Assembly (NCBI GenBank): GCA_963924555.1
Contig: OZ004598.1
Location: 124,001-188,000 of the forward strand
From: Crambe crambe
Lineage: Eukaryota; Porifera; Demospongiae; Poecilosclerida; Crambeidae
Direction: 5' to 3'
DNA length: 64,000 nucleotides
Position 1 is the first letter of the stretch. Each line of letters starts with the position of its first letter. The notes below the pieces were generated by a model that was given only the letters and a program-made list of their open reading frames with translations, had not been told where the DNA came from and ran no database searches. Positions 44,916-57,806 of this stretch are shown one piece after another. Both the position numbers and the translations under genes were made by a program.

Positions 44916-45666
44916 ATGTCTAAACCTTTTGCAGATGGATGTGGGGGTGATGTGAGTGAGGCCTATCAGGACGTGCGCAATGATACTTCACCTACCAATT
45001 GGTGAGCTAGCTTGTTGCCAAATGAAAGTTAGAGTATTTATTTAGCTCCCTCTATTGCATTCTTTTCACGACAGCGCAGCTGGTAGTATGGCTGCTTAGT
45101 CTACGAACATCGGAACCATACAACATATCTAGAACCTAGCTAGTTCAAACTAGACTGCATATGGCTGCCCATGCGTAGTGAACAGTACTCCTTTTCTCTG
45201 TAGGGCTTTGTTTAAGTACGATGGTAAGCTGATTCATCATGCAGCCAGTGGTGGAGAATATTCTGAGTTTTTAGACAACCTTCAAGGTAAGGATAGATCA
45301 GCAATGTATTGGATTTTATGGCTTGTGTTCTCTTGCTAGATGATGAGCGAGCCTATGGTTATGTTCGATTTGAGACTGGAGATGAAATGAGTCGGAGGGC
45401 CAAGTTTGCATTCATTACATGGATAGGCCCCAGTGTATCCCCCCTCAAGAAGGCAAAAGTCAGCACTGACAAAGCATTTGTCAAGGCAATCATTACTGTG
45501 AGTGTAGGAGGGAAGTAGGGAGGGGTATAGTTAAACAAGAAATTATTTATCCTTGCAGAACTTTGGTAAAGAGATTCTTGCTGATGAGAAATCAGAATTG
45601 AAGTACGAAAAAGTCCTAAAGATATTGGAGGCAGCCAGTGGTGCCAGCTATGGCACTGGAAAATAG
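44916..45666 (+). CDS. COTL1: coactosin-like F-actin-binding protein (ADF-H domain)
   Basis: Exons 44916-45001, 45204-45286, 45340-45498 and 45559-45666 join in frame to about 144 residues, the normal length for the family. One ADF-homology domain spans the protein: AYQDVRNDTSPTNWALFKYD, YGYVRFETGDEMSRRAKFAF, WIGPSVSPLKKAKVSTDK and LKILEAASGASYGTGK. Human COTL1 has the matching WIG...SPLKRAKVGTDK lysine cluster, the main F-actin contact. Coactosin binds filaments and opposes cofilin; in vertebrates it also binds 5-lipoxygenase. The gene is intact. Confidence 0.93.
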
Positions 45667-46077
45667 TTTTCAATTTTCCATATTATTACAAACTTTTTTT
45701 TTTTTTTCCTTTTTGCATGTATTATGCAATTTAAATTATTTTCTTATGCAATTTAGAATTTTTTCCCCTTCATTTTAGTTCTGTTCAAGTACTGTGGTAG
45801 TAAGTAATGCATAGAGAGAGGCAAATGGCATGGCTCGTTTTCTATTTTTTGATGATAAATGTTGGGCTGATAATTATTCATTGGCTGTCCTTTAGAAATA
45901 TGTGGCTTCCCAGCCATTACCATATATGGTAACAAAAGCTGTTCTCCCTCGCCTGTGTAGGCCAGAATAATTAATAATTAATTACACAATGCACGAGCTG
46001 AGATACGCGGAAAATACTGAATTATTAATATTAAAGGTCATAATTTATAATATGGTCATCACTGCTGGTCTCCACTC
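45667..46077. other. tail-to-tail spacer, no gene seen
   Basis: This 411-bp gap separates coactosin from the end of BRD7/9. It is AT-rich with TTATGCAATTTA repeated twice (about 45723 and 45745). No exon is apparent. Confidence 0.6.
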
Positions 46078-49000
46078 CTAACATTGAGTTCCACTTCTGG
46101 GTGGTTGATCTGGTTGGAATTGGGAGGGGTCATCTGAAGGTGAGGGCTGTTTTTGAGTGTCTGAGGATGGAGATGCTGGATTGTCTGAAGGTAAGGGGTG
46201 TGGCTGGGGGCGATGTGGTGGTGGTGGGAGAGTCTCCACACTGATGCCCATGGCCTTATGCAAAGAGGAAACTGAGACCAAGTCAGATGGGTGTGTCTGC
46301 ACAGTCACACAGAAAGAGAAAGGATAAGGAACCTTATCAATCTGGATCCCTGTACACTAATTTATGCAAACAAAGGAGATTATTATCCCAAGCAGATAAT
46401 ACTCTCAGATAGCAGACCTTTGCTCTTACTATTACATTCTTAAAATATTTGATGTTGGAATAGATCATGTAGGATGAGAGAAGGGAGAATGACAAGACAA
46501 GAACAAGTAATAAGGATGCCATTTTATGAGTGTATAAAATACTGAAGCCTTGTAGCTGTCCATGATACTATTCAACCAGAAGGGCTTGACTTAATTATTT
46601 TGTAACACTCAAATAGTCCTCCCTATGCACAAACAAGAGGCGAGAGAGCTTAGTCCAGAGCCCTATTTGGTAAAATGTCAGAAATTCCTTGGATGAATTG
46701 AATACTGGTGCTGAATATTAGGTCTTGGCTCATTACCAGTACAAATTTGGCTTAACTTATTGCCTAAGTTTGTTACTAGCACAAATTGGAAAGGCTTTAT
46801 CCAATTATGATTGACGTACCGCTGCTGCCAAGGTGGCAAGTTCCTGCTGGAGTTTTCTAGCCACACCCATTTCTTCCTTTGAAGGACCAGGGAGCATGAA
46901 GTGCCCCTCGGAGAGGTAGGGGGGCAAGGAGAGACGTTCCGTCTGCTGTCCCTGAAGCTGACTCAACAGGGAGGATGCTTGTGACAGACCAGAATCCACA
47001 ACTGTATTGACACATTTAGTGACAAAATGAAGTGATTAGCACTTAGTAGTATAATGGAGCAAGCAAAATGGCCATGAAAAGACACTGATAATTGCCTGCT
47101 CTCAAGATAAACATCAGCACTTCTATATAAAGCACACCTTGGGTGGGACTGTCTATACTGACAACTTCACAGTTTCTGAAACAATATCACCAAAAAATAT
47201 ACATCCTTTTTTTAGAATAGCACCTCTCTTAGTCCTGGTCCAGGCAATGAATGTTGTTGATCTTTTTTTATAGTGCGCATGGGCAAAAAATTAGGAGACC
47301 ACCACCCTAATTATTTCTATTATCTACTCAAGGAGGAAATGTATTGCATGATCAAGGAAAGCGAATTAATAACCATGTTTGATCTTCCATTGATATGTCT
47401 TTAGAATATCAAATACTCTACACCTCCACTCTGTCCCCTATTAAGGCTCACTCTCTACACACATCCACTCTCCCCTATTAAGGCACACCTCTCTGTCCCC
47501 TATTAAGGTATCTGTCCTCTATTATGGCACACAGTTCAACTCACAAACTCACATAGAGTTCCTTCTGATGTGGTGTCACTACATCCCTCTTCCTGCTCCT
47601 CCTGCAGAGGAGAAAAGCTTCTAAATGCACATATGGATACATATAGACCCACCCACCCTCCCACAGTGATTAGAGTGAAACATTAGCTGTCTAAGATTGC
47701 ATAGATTTATCACTTCATTTAGTTTGTAGTGCTTCAAAAGACACGAGCTTCAGATTCCTGGCATGAAAGAGACAACCTTACACTGCCAACAAACCCCAGC
47801 CTTATTTGGAAATATGGGACAAGGACTTAGTGACATGATATGATCACTCACCCCCCAAAGAGGACTTGGTCCTATATCACCTCCCTGTTCCAGCAGTAAT
47901 GACTCCATTTCTTCTCGAGAACTGTCTACACTTTCTCTCCTAGATAGGGAGCTTGCCTCGCTATCACCTACAGACAATGAGTGTTCAATGCTCCCCCCTC
48001 TGGATCCAGAGAAAGAGCGTTCAATGCTCTCTCCTCTGGACCCAACCATGCTACCTCCTCCTGCAGACAATGAGTGTTCAATGCTTCCCCCTCTGGATCC
48101 AACCACGCTACCTCCTGCAGACAATGAGTGTTCAATGCTCTCCCCTCTGGACCCAACCACACTACCTTCTGCAGACAATGAGTGTTCAATGCTCTCCCCT
48201 CTGGACCCAACCACACTACCTCCTGCAGACAATGAGTGTTCAATGCTCTCCCCTCTGGACCCAACCACACTACCTCCTGCAGACAATGAGTGTTCAATGC
48301 TCTCCCCTCTGGACCCAACCACACTACCTCCTGCAGACAATGAGTGTTCAATGCTCTCCCCTCTGGACCCAACCACACTACCTTCTGCAGACAATGAGTG
48401 TTCAATGCTCTCCCCTCTGGACCCAACCACACTACCTCCTGCAGACAATGAGTGTTCAATGCTCTCCCCTCTGGACCCAACCACACTACCTCCTGCAGAC
48501 AATGAGTGTTCAATGCTCTCCCCTCTGGACCCAACCACACTACCTCCTGCAGACAATGAGTGTTCAATGCTCTCCCCTCTGGATCCTTCAGTTTCAACTC
48601 TGTCTCTTTCAGGTACAAATCCACTTTCTCTGGGCACAAATTCTTCACTGCTTCCCCTGGACAAAGACCTTTCTTTATTCACACTACTTCCCCTGGACAC
48701 AGACCCTTTGTTGACACTACTTCCCCTGGATAAAGACCCTCCTTTGCTCGCACTGGACACAGAGCCTTCCCTTCTCAAAGACTCATCCACTTGACTATCT
48801 TGCATACTAGAGGGAAACACCTCTACAGAATCTTCTTCAGCAAGTTCTGCAACTCTGGAGTCCATCTGTATAGAAATGTCATCAGTTCCAACACTGCTTC
48901 CCATAGACACACTCCCACCAGTCACCATATCGTCCCTTTTCATACCACTCTCCATAGAAACACCCTTACTGGTCACCTCTTCTCCTCTTCCAACACTAGT

Positions 49001-52000
49001 CTCTCTTGATATACCCTCACTGGCCACATCATTACCTTTTATATCTTCTCCAGTCACTCCATCACCTCTTCCAGCACTGGTCTCCCTCGACACACCTTCA
49101 GTGGTCACCTCCTCTCCTCTTCCCACATTGGTCTCCCTCGATACACCCTCACTAATCACCCCTTTGCCTCTATCCACACTGGTCTCCCTCGACACATCCT
49201 CACTGGTTACCTCCTCTCCTCTTCCCATACTGGTCTCCCTTGACATAGCCTCACTGGTCTCCCTTGACACACCCTCACTGGTCACCTCCTCTCCTCTTCC
49301 CACACTGGTCTCCCTCGACACACCCTCACTGGTCTCCCTGGATACAACCCCTTTCTCAGACTCTTCCCCATCACTCTTTGGAGCACCATCACCACCAGCT
49401 GACTCGGTCTCCATCTGCTTGGGAGCACCATCACCACCTACTGACTCAGTCTCCATCTGCTCGGGAGGAGTTCCAGATGGTGTCTGCTCCATCTTGTTCT
49501 CTTTCTCCTCAAAGGCCTTGAGTTTATCAGTGAATAAAGAATGTCTGTTGTTGGTGAGACCATTCAGCACCGCATTAGCCATCTCGCTCACAAACCCACT
49601 CCCAGCACCTTTCACAAACTGCTGCAGGCTGTAAAGTCACACGCCATGTTAATATCCATGTTCCATGACATGACATGAATGTACATGAATGGGGTGGGAG
49701 ATAAAGTCATAAGATTTATCAACAAAGAGAGAACTACATACAAACATCAACAAATAGAGCTATAAACATCATATACTTTCAAAAAGATGCTTTCCCCCCC
49801 TGTAAAAAAAAAAATTTTTTTGATGGTACCTGTGAGCATAGCTGATACCCAGTTCACTGCCATAGGTGGAGAGGAGGAGGTCAGAGTCCATCTTGGAGAG
49901 GGTGGCAAAGGTTGAGTCATAGACAGGGGCAAAGGAGCCAAAGGGTCCGTACATGAGGTAGGAGACAGGTGTTGCCTTCATCATAGGCAGTTCTGTACGA
50001 AGCACTGTGGAGGCGTTGTTTCCCATCCGCACATGGTCACTCAGCACTGACAGATCCACTGCCTTACTGGAGTCAACTGCACAAGGAGGGGGGACAAAAT
50101 TATAATCAAAACAGTTGACAGGACAAGAATTTGAGGAGCTATCATGTAGAAATGAGCTACCAAACAGATAATTTTGATCTGACATTTGATAACCATAACA
50201 TGAATACTATTTTATGCTCTGTTAAGGGTTAAAGAGCAGTGTCCACAAATGGACCTACCTGGGTTGACCTGCCTGGATTACTGTGCACACAATTTTAATT
50301 GGAGAGCACCCCATGCTTGACTGGGTTAGTGACCACAATAGAGTAATGGGATGAAATACTCCCTCAGAACTAGAATGTGGAGGAGGGGGCACTAGGAGCC
50401 AGCAGGAATGCAGAAAAGTAAGAGATTAAAATGTGACCCACAAACCACAGGTAAGCCAGGCTGACTAGGTCTCTCTATATACAGAGCTTGAGGTGTAAGA
50501 GTAATGAATACCTGTGTTTATGGAAGCAAAAACATCATGGTTTGGCACAGTATATATGTATGGATGCATTCCATCTACTACACTGTCCCTATTTTTATAA
50601 GGGACTGCCCCTATAATCACATTGAGGGATGGGACTAAGTTCTTTTGAGGGACTGCCCCTGTAATCACAGGGCCAGTATTTGAGGGATGGGACTAACCCC
50701 TGTAATTATAAGAAGTTCTTTTGAGGGACTGCCCCTGTAATCACAGGGCCAGTATTTGAGGGATGGGACTACCCCTGTAATTATAAGAAGTTCTTTTGAG
50801 GGACTGCCCCTGTAATCACAGGGCCAGTATTTGAGGGATGGGACTACCCCTGTAATTATAAGAAGTTCTTTTGAGGGACTGCCCCTGTGATCATAGGTGA
50901 GCTACTTAATTCTTTGGGAGGAAGTACATGGGCTGGAAGAATACAACTTACCCACTGCATTCAGCCAATTGAGAACACTCCTACAACATAATCTGTAGTT
51001 ACACCACCACTGACCTATATCAAGCCTCAATGCTATTCAAACTGCATAGAAAACTTCCTGCTCAATCACCCCATCCCCTAACACACACACATAAACTAAT
51101 TAGACAGCCATTCAGCCAGCAATGCTATCTAAGACAGCTATTTCCACCGCCCAATTAACATTTCAGCCAGCAAAAAATGGTTTGTTTTTCCCTACATGTA
51201 ATGGTAGTATACTACTTCACAGGTCTCCCCCACTATTTCCACAGCTGCAGAGTTGACCGTGTTTCCACAGCTGAGAAAGTGGTTGAGATTGGATGATCTG
51301 ACTGTGACCAGAGGAAGAGACCACTGAGAGAACAGGGCAGGATGTGGTAAACTACCTCCAACACAACAAGGTTCACGACATCTATGTCATAATCAAGCCA
51401 GGAAGTCCACAAGGGGCACAACAGAAATATCTCCACTTGGAGAGAAATCGTTGCAACCTTGAAATGTATATATCTCCACCTGCCTACTCACGAGGCAGCA
51501 AATTGAGAGGTATAATTATATTTCGTCCTACTATGCCCACTCATATGTATTTCCCTACTCATATATACTCCCCCTGCTCTGTCCTGCCCACTTCATGGAC
51601 AGAACTATGCATGGCTTACCTTCACAAGAGTCAGGGTTGAGGATGTTGAGCATCGTTTTCCCCTCACTGTTCTGATTTAAGAAACAGTATTTCATACTGG
51701 GATAGTTAACATCCAAATTCTCCTTGACAGCTGCAGCCTCTGCCTCCACCTACAATCACGCAGATGATTACCCTTTACCAGCCTAGCTAGCTAGCTAGCT
51801 AGACCCAACAATGTAACTACCCTTTACCCAACAAGGTACCGGTTCTATTGTCAACCCTTTACCAGATATGCTATATTACTGACCTGCTGTAGGATATCCT
51901 GAGCTGGTTCGGTGTCCTGTATGTCCTGGTCACAGCCCACTATGACCTGGGTCAGGTGACTCTGGTCACTCACTTCTTTTGCTCCCAGTTTATCCACAAC

Positions 52001-54930
52001 AATATTCAGAAAGTCTGCCTCCTGTACTGGGGGAGGGGGGCGTGGCTGGAGGAGGGAGAGGGGGAGGTGGCAGATAAAGGGACTGGAGTAGTCTAAAGTG
52101 ACATTGGAGGAAGGAGGAAGAGAAGGGAGAAAGAATTCTGATAGAGAGGGAGGAGGGAGGGGAGAAGCACTGCTGGAACGAGATGGAACCCTACCAAGTC
52201 TAATATCTGGACGCAGAGATGTCTCCTGTTCATAAATCAATAATTAACAACAGTCCAACGGGTTGTTTTCTAAATGGAGCCCACCTTGGCAATGATTTGC
52301 AGACCGCTGCTGAGTAGCCTCTTGGCAGTGGCATAGTAGACAGTATCAGGAGCATTGTAGGTCATAGCATTGTTGCACATCAAAATAAAGTCAGCCTACA
52401 TGGGACGACTTAGAGTTAGTACGTGTCCTCAAGCTTAATCTCAAGTCCTACAATCTTTCCATATACATGGACAGCTGATTACTTAAAGTACAATGGAACC
52501 TCCAATAAAGGACACTCCGAAAGAGGACAAGAAAACAACCTCTCTATAAAGGAAAAAAGGCAGGGTCCCACTGTATAACAACCAGCTTATGACCATGCAG
52601 AGCCTAACCCTTTACTTTGAACTCTTTGATGGAAGGGTAGAGGTTGTTCTCAATCTTTGAAGCCATGGTGGTGAGATCCATGGGGGACTTGATGATGGTG
52701 GAGTAGCCGGGAGCAATGTCATCCGTCACTGCCTCTGCAAATATATTCTCAGGATCCCGCCTGGAGAGACCAGAAAGATTTATGTTAATGTTTCTTATTT
52801 GTATATCATGATTGCTGTGTTCTTTACTTGTGAATAAGATGATGGAGGTTCTTTAGGAAAAACTTGAGAGCACTCCTGGACAATTTCACTGTATATAATA
52901 ATGATATAAAGAAAAAAACATTAATTTTATCAAAGTTAATGTAGGGATGACTAGTTAACTGGTCAAAAAAGAATTGGAACAAGAGCTGAATGGATGAGAT
53001 CATGCAAGGATGAAGTCGAATGTGGATATGTCACCTAGTGACTGCACCCGGATTCAATTTCATCCTCGCATAATCTCATCCACTCAGCTCTTGTTTAACT
53101 CTTTTCCTTTTTTTCGACCAGTTAACTTCATTTATTCAATAAATATTTTTCTTTACTTGGTGCTTACTAAAGGACCACTCCTTCCAAATCAGATAGGTGC
53201 TAAATTTGATATTGGGCTACTGAAATGGTATGTTACCTTGTGCAGTAGGGGCAATTGAAGGAGGGACGGTTACTTTAGAGGGTGTGGTAGTTGAAGGCGG
53301 GAGGGTTACTTTAGAGGGTGTGGTAGTGGATGGTACAACAGACTCGGGCTTGGGTTTGTCAAGGGGCTGAAATGTTGTTCCCGAAGTAGGTGGTTCTGCA
53401 TGCACCCTCTTAGCAAGAGATGTAACCTTGTCGTCCACAGTCTCTACAACACGCCCCCTTTTGAAGGAGGGTGTGGTTGTCACCACACTTACGTCTGCAG
53501 CAATTCGAGAAGTCACAGTAATTTCAGCGTGCTTCTTGATAGAGGGTGTGGTCTTTGAGGTCTTCTCCACGAGTGGAGGGACAGGATCAATGTACCCTCT
53601 TTTATGAGAAGGTGTGGTCTTTACTGTCTCATGGGGTGGAGAAATGGGATTAAGAACAGATTCAATCTGTTCCTTCCTAATTGAGGGTGAGATCTTCGTG
53701 TTTTTGCTCACAGCAACAGTGATGTGGGGAGTCATGTGAGAGGAGAGAGAGGAAGGAACAGACAATGGCTCCATTCGAGAATGCTTCTGCTTCTTTTTCT
53801 TCTCCTTCTTCTTTTTATGATGCGACCTTCCAAATCCCAGATCATGTGATTGCACATATGATCCCAGCTCTTCTGAGTCACGTGAATGTGACTCAAACAA
53901 ATCACTCCGACTTGAACTGATGTCCATAGATTCATTTGACTCTTTGGCAGAGAGAATACCAGATTCATCTTCCACCCTCATCTCCTTTTCTCTCATGAAC
54001 ATAGCATGGGGCTTCCCCTTACTGCTACCAAAGTGAGGAGGAGGAGGAAGAGGAGGAGTACTTGTACCTATTCCTCCAGGGGGGAAATAACCTTGCTTCT
54101 TTTGTTGAAATGGGTCGTTACCATCGTCATCAGAGTGATGATGGTAGCTAGCCAAATGAGAAGAGTGCGGACGGTGCTTCTTGTGGTGTTTGTGACTCTT
54201 CCTCTCCGTGGAGAGGATTAAGGCAGGGGAGGAGGAACTGGTGGCAACAGGCACATAGGAGGATCGTTCTTCCTTCCGATCTTTGGAGATGGTGAACTTG
54301 AAAGGAGAAGCGTGCACTTCAGTTTGATGAACAGAGAAATGTGACCCCTGAGAGTGAGGAGCTGTTTTCTCTGGAGGTAGAGGAAGAGTAGGAGTTTGGA
54401 AAGGGTTAGAAGATGAGTAACTTTCATGTATTTGTGCTTGGGCTGAGGTTGAGGGGAGAATGGATGGATGTCCTTCATGCGAAGAATGCTTTTTGTGTTT
54501 CTTATGCTTCTTGTGGTGATGTTTATGATGGTGTCTGTGTTCAGATAATGGAGGTAGCTCCTCTTCACTTTCCTCCACCTCCACAGCGGAAGGTGTGGCA
54601 GGTCTCAACCGGGCAAGTGGGAGAGACACAGTTAAGTCCATGGCTTCCGGGTGAACTCCACTCTCTCCTCCAAGTGGAGCAGTGTGTCTGGATGCTGAAT
54701 GGTCAGAACCTGGAAGCTTCAATACCACTTTCATTTGTGTTCCTAAACCTAAACCACTTGGTTCTGCTGCGGCTCCATCTACTGCATTAAAACTCTAAAT
54801 AATGCCCACTCAATCATTAATAATTTTCGCCACAAATAAACAGAGGGGTTTTTTAAACTTTACCTGGATGGTCATAGCTGAATGGTTGAAAATGATGCTT
54901 CTTGTGCTTCTTGTGCTTCTTCCCCATCAT
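46078..54930 (-). CDS. BRD7/BRD9-type bromodomain protein with giant repeat exon
   Basis: Exons from right to left: about 54863-54930 (MMGKKHKKHKKHHFQPF), 53237-54785, 52830-52887, 52606-52760, 52285-52395, 51885-52228, 51620-51750, about 49830-50080, 47852-49630, 47560-47606, 46820-46998 and 46078-46299. The bromodomain is TDDIAPGYSTIIKSPMDL and FILMCNNAMTYNAPDTVYY, with the acetyl-lysine-binding Asn. The following DUF3512 region has YLMYGPFGSFAPVYDSTFA and LLSTYGSE, as in BRD7, and LQQFVKGAG, as in BRD9. The end SLHKAMGIS matches BRD7. These proteins are subunits of SWI/SNF remodellers (PBAF or ncBAF). The sponge gene is likely pre-duplication, so I give no single symbol. Odd: exon 47852-49630 adds about 590 residues, mostly repeats. 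Confidence 0.9.
47960..48595 (-). repeat. coding minisatellite, 54-nt unit, about 11 copies (SRGESIEHSLSAGGSVVG)
   Basis: Units of 54 nt encode SRGESIEHSLSAGGSVVG, with only G/E, S/P-type single changes between copies. Edge units are more degraded. All copies keep the frame of the BRD7/9 exon. The multiple-of-3 length also leaves three other frames open, which should not be taken for genes. Confidence 0.95.
48950..49350 (-). repeat. coding degenerate repeat (VSRETS-GRGEEVTSEG)
   Basis: About nine imperfect units of VSRETSVGRGEEVTSEG lie in the same BRD7/9 exon. They are more diverged than the 54-nt array, so older. Confidence 0.85.
50581..50898. repeat. intronic minisatellite, about 75-bp unit, about 4 copies
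   Basis: The unit contains GAGGGACTGCCCCTGTAATC and AGTATTTGAGGGATGGGACT. Copies two to four are almost identical, so expansion is recent. It lies in a BRD7/9 intron. Confidence 0.9.
52488..52578. mobile_element. CAGT-ended MITE copy in BRD7/9 intron
   Basis: ATGGAACCTCCAATAAAGGAC at the left and GGGTCCCACTGTA at the right, with AACCTCTCTATAAAGG inside. It is about 90 bp. Confidence 0.8.
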
Positions 54931-55039
54931 GGCTCGTTAAAATTTATAACATTCTGACCAATAGCAACACGTAAACACAGTCATGTGACCTCTCCAATGG
55001 GCGGGAAAAAACAAAAAAACAACAACAAAAAACTCTAAG
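54931..55039. promoter_or_regulatory. short divergent promoter BRD7/9 / CEP76
   Basis: A 109-bp gap lies between start codons. It contains TGACCAATAGC (an inverted CCAAT-type box is absent, but ATTGG appears on the other strand) and GTCATGTGACC, an E-box-like CATGTG. Confidence 0.4.
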
Positions 55040-57741
55040 ATGAGTTCTCTGCCAACAGAAAAGCTCTCGGTGCTCCGTCAAGCTATCCATGGCCACGTCT
55101 CTCAGAGTGGTATTCAGGAGCAAATAAGAGCCTGCTTGTCTGAAGCTGTAGCTCAAGAGGAAGGAAAGTAAGTGAGCTGGTCATGACTGGTGAAGTTTAA
55201 TTTTTATTCTCTAGACAGTTAAATGAAGAAGCTCTGTTGCGGGTGTTGGAAGAGAGAGGACTAGTGGATGAAGTGATGAAGACTCTGGATCTGAGCTCTG
55301 TGGTCAGCCCAACTAGCCTGACCCCCAAGCCTAAGGAGGACAAGACAGCTACTGGGTATGTTCCTGTGAAGAAGTCTCCAACACACCAAGTGGCCTTTTC
55401 CTCACCTACACACCATAAGATCAAGTCCCTTTCACCAAAGACTAAGAAAGGTAGGGATGAAAAATTGAATTATTCCACCAGAGATATAACCCACTATATT
55501 ATGCTTCTGCAGTTACTTATCCAAGTAAGGACTTACCTTCGTCCTCTAAGCGTTGCTTGTTTGTACAGGTGCTGGGAGGGCGTGCTTTCCTCGATCACTT
55601 CCCTGACCCCACCCCTTGCTGCCACTCCCACTTTGTCCTGCATATTCACTTTAGAGGGCAACGTTACCACTCACAAAAAGTACCCTGTGCTTGTGAACCC
55701 GACTTTAAGGAAGGATTCTTGTTGGAGCTGGACAGACACTCTTCACCTGCTACTTGTGATGGAGGACGTTTAATTTCATGTGGAGATGCTCTCAGCATTT
55801 CAGATCCTATTCAAGTGGTTTTAACGACAACTAATCACAAGGGAGAAGTGGATTTAGTGGGTACATGTTCGCTGGAATGGAGAAGAGTATTGTGTGAAGA
55901 AACAGGTCGTTTCAACACAAGTGTAGAGTTGAGTGGCGTTGGCCCTGAAGCTAAGATTTCCCCCGGAGTATTGGACTTACAGGTGGACCTCATGCCACGC
56001 CCTTCAGAACCTTTGAATCCTGAGGTATTCACAGCACAACTTGGTCTTGAGAGACAACGAAGAGCGGAGAAGGACAGACTGTTTCTGGTTTATGCCAAGC
56101 AATGGTGGAAGGAGTACCTTCAACTTAGAACTCAACACTCGCAAAGACTTATTAAGATATTTGCTCCAGATGAAGCGGGTGTGTCTCGACTGGTCTGCCA
56201 GTATGTACAGCCCCTGAGAGCGGGACGGCTACTGGACAGTCCAAGACACGCTGCAAGGTTTGTCAGCCTCATTCCTTTTGAAAGGACTGGTTCAGTGGGC
56301 AGTGGAGGTTCTTGCAATGAAGTGTGGGGCAGTGCTTTCACCATGCTAGTCAGCAAGAGAGGAGTACGTAAGCATTATAGTGGAACCTTGGCCCAACCTT
56401 TTGTTCTTTGTGGAGAGCTCATCCTCTTTTGGAGGTTATTTTGCATAGAGTGTATATTCCTCTTTTATCCACTGTACACATGCTCCTCCCTGTAACTTCA
56501 CTGGTTAAGGTAATGTTGCTGTCTTTTCCCTAGGACTATGAGGACCATGCCTGCCTGCTATGCAGTTTGTTGCTGGGGTTTGGGCAGGAGGCATATGTCT
56601 GCATTGGGACCAAGGCTAAGGGACTGGCCCACGCATGGGTCATGACCCTCTCCTTTGATGGGGATGTCGTCTTTTGGGAGAGCATTACTGGACAGAGGTA
56701 CTCAATGGTGGAGGAATTGCATATCAGTTTGATGTACTCATTTTTTTAAGGTACCTGCATCCACCCTTTGATCCTAACACTCAAGCGGGCACTGCAGTTC
56801 CCCTCCCCACACACCCCTATCGGACCATTGGCTGCATCTTCAATCACAAATCTTTCTATGCCAACTGCCAACCATCAGACAATATCACCACCTGTCACTT
56901 TGATCTCAGCAACAGTTCTCTGTGGAAATCCATGAGCCCAGAGGCAATCAAGTATGTTTACCATTTCTTGGTAAAGATAAAAAGACACTCCAAAGGAAGA
57001 CAAACCTCTCAACAATACACAGTCTATAAGCTCCTGAAAGAGGATAACCTCTCTACAAAGGACAACACTAGGTCCCAAGTGTGACCTTGATGTCATGTGT
57101 GAATGTTTCTCTTTCCTTCCAGGTCTGTGGGTAAGGGACGATGTTTTCCTCCTCTCCTCCCTCCCCTAGTGGACCCCATTTTAGCGGCCAATGAGATGGA
57201 AACACAACTTCGAACCCTCACTGTCCAGCACAGAGATGTAAGAATAATAATGATTATCCATTTACCTTCTCTATTGAATTATATTGTGCTCAGGACTTGA
57301 GACTAAATACTGTATGGGACGACGACCTTTGCTACTTTTTGAGTCCAGCCCTCTCCTCTTATGAAACGGAGCGTTGTTTGGGAGTTAGTGGAGTGGGGAA
57401 TGAGGAGTTTCAGGCAGCCATACACAATGTTGTCCCTGATGGTCAAACATTCAAGGGTTTTCCCGTACAGCTGCTCCACAGAAATCCACGCAAAGCTTTC
57501 AATACATGCCTACAGTAAGCCTAGATTAATGTTTCTGACCCCCCTCCCCCCCCCCCCCCTATAATAATGAGAGAGAACTTTACATCTTTTTCTCTGTTTT
57601 AGGTCTCCCGTTTGTTCAGAGATTTTAGGGTGCAAAGGTGACCATGTTCGGTTGGCTGTGAGAGTCAAGATTTACTGTTACCCTGAAAACATTTCTGCTG
57701 TTTGGATCATGTTTGCTGTTAAGTATCGATCTGTACTTTGA
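55040..57741 (+). CDS. CEP76: centrosomal protein of 76 kDa
   Basis: The gene starts MSSLPTEKLSVLRQAIHGHV and ends AVWIMFAVKYRSVL with TGA at 57741. Near-identical blocks to human CEP76: VLGGRAFLDHF, PCACEPDF and GFLLELDRHS in the C2-like domain; KDRLFLVYAKQWWKEYLQLR; VQPLRAGRLLDSPRHAARFV; DHACLLCSLLLGFGQEAYVC, GTKAKGLAHAWVMT and FWESITGQRY in the transglutaminase-like domain; and YRTIGCIFNHKSFYANCQPS near the end. CEP76 limits centriole reduplication by restraining CP110-dependent events. The transglutaminase-like fold is thought to be non-catalytic. Two introns carry MITE copies (56380 and 56975). The gene appears complete. Confidence 0.95.
56378..56480. mobile_element. MITE copy in CEP76 intron (1)
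   Basis: TAGTGGAACCTTGGCCCAAC, then TTTGTGGAGAGCTCATCCTC and TTTTGGAGGTTATTTTGCAT. The right end is degraded (ATCCACTGTA). Confidence 0.7.
56975..57086. mobile_element. MITE copy in CEP76 intron (2), opposite orientation
   Basis: AAAAGACACTCCAAAGGAAG, CTGAAAGAGGATAACCTC and TCTACAAAGGACAACACTAG match the complement of the family's internal part. The ends are eroded. Confidence 0.65.
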
Positions 57742-57806
57742 CCCCACGACATAGTAGTTATTATTTTTATTGACATGATGATGTGCATTAAAATTGACAA
57801 GTTTTT

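Noticed and set aside
46337-46522. 61-codon minus-strand frame with a strong N-terminal hydrophobic helix (MASLLLVLVLSFSLLSSYM)
   Set aside because: It could be the first exon of a nested small gene, as a GTAAGA donor follows, but no partner exon is visible within the BRD7/9 intron.
47953-48794. Three long open frames on both strands over the 54-nt array
   Set aside because: The unit length is a multiple of three, which keeps other frames open; only the BRD7/9 frame continues into conserved sequence.
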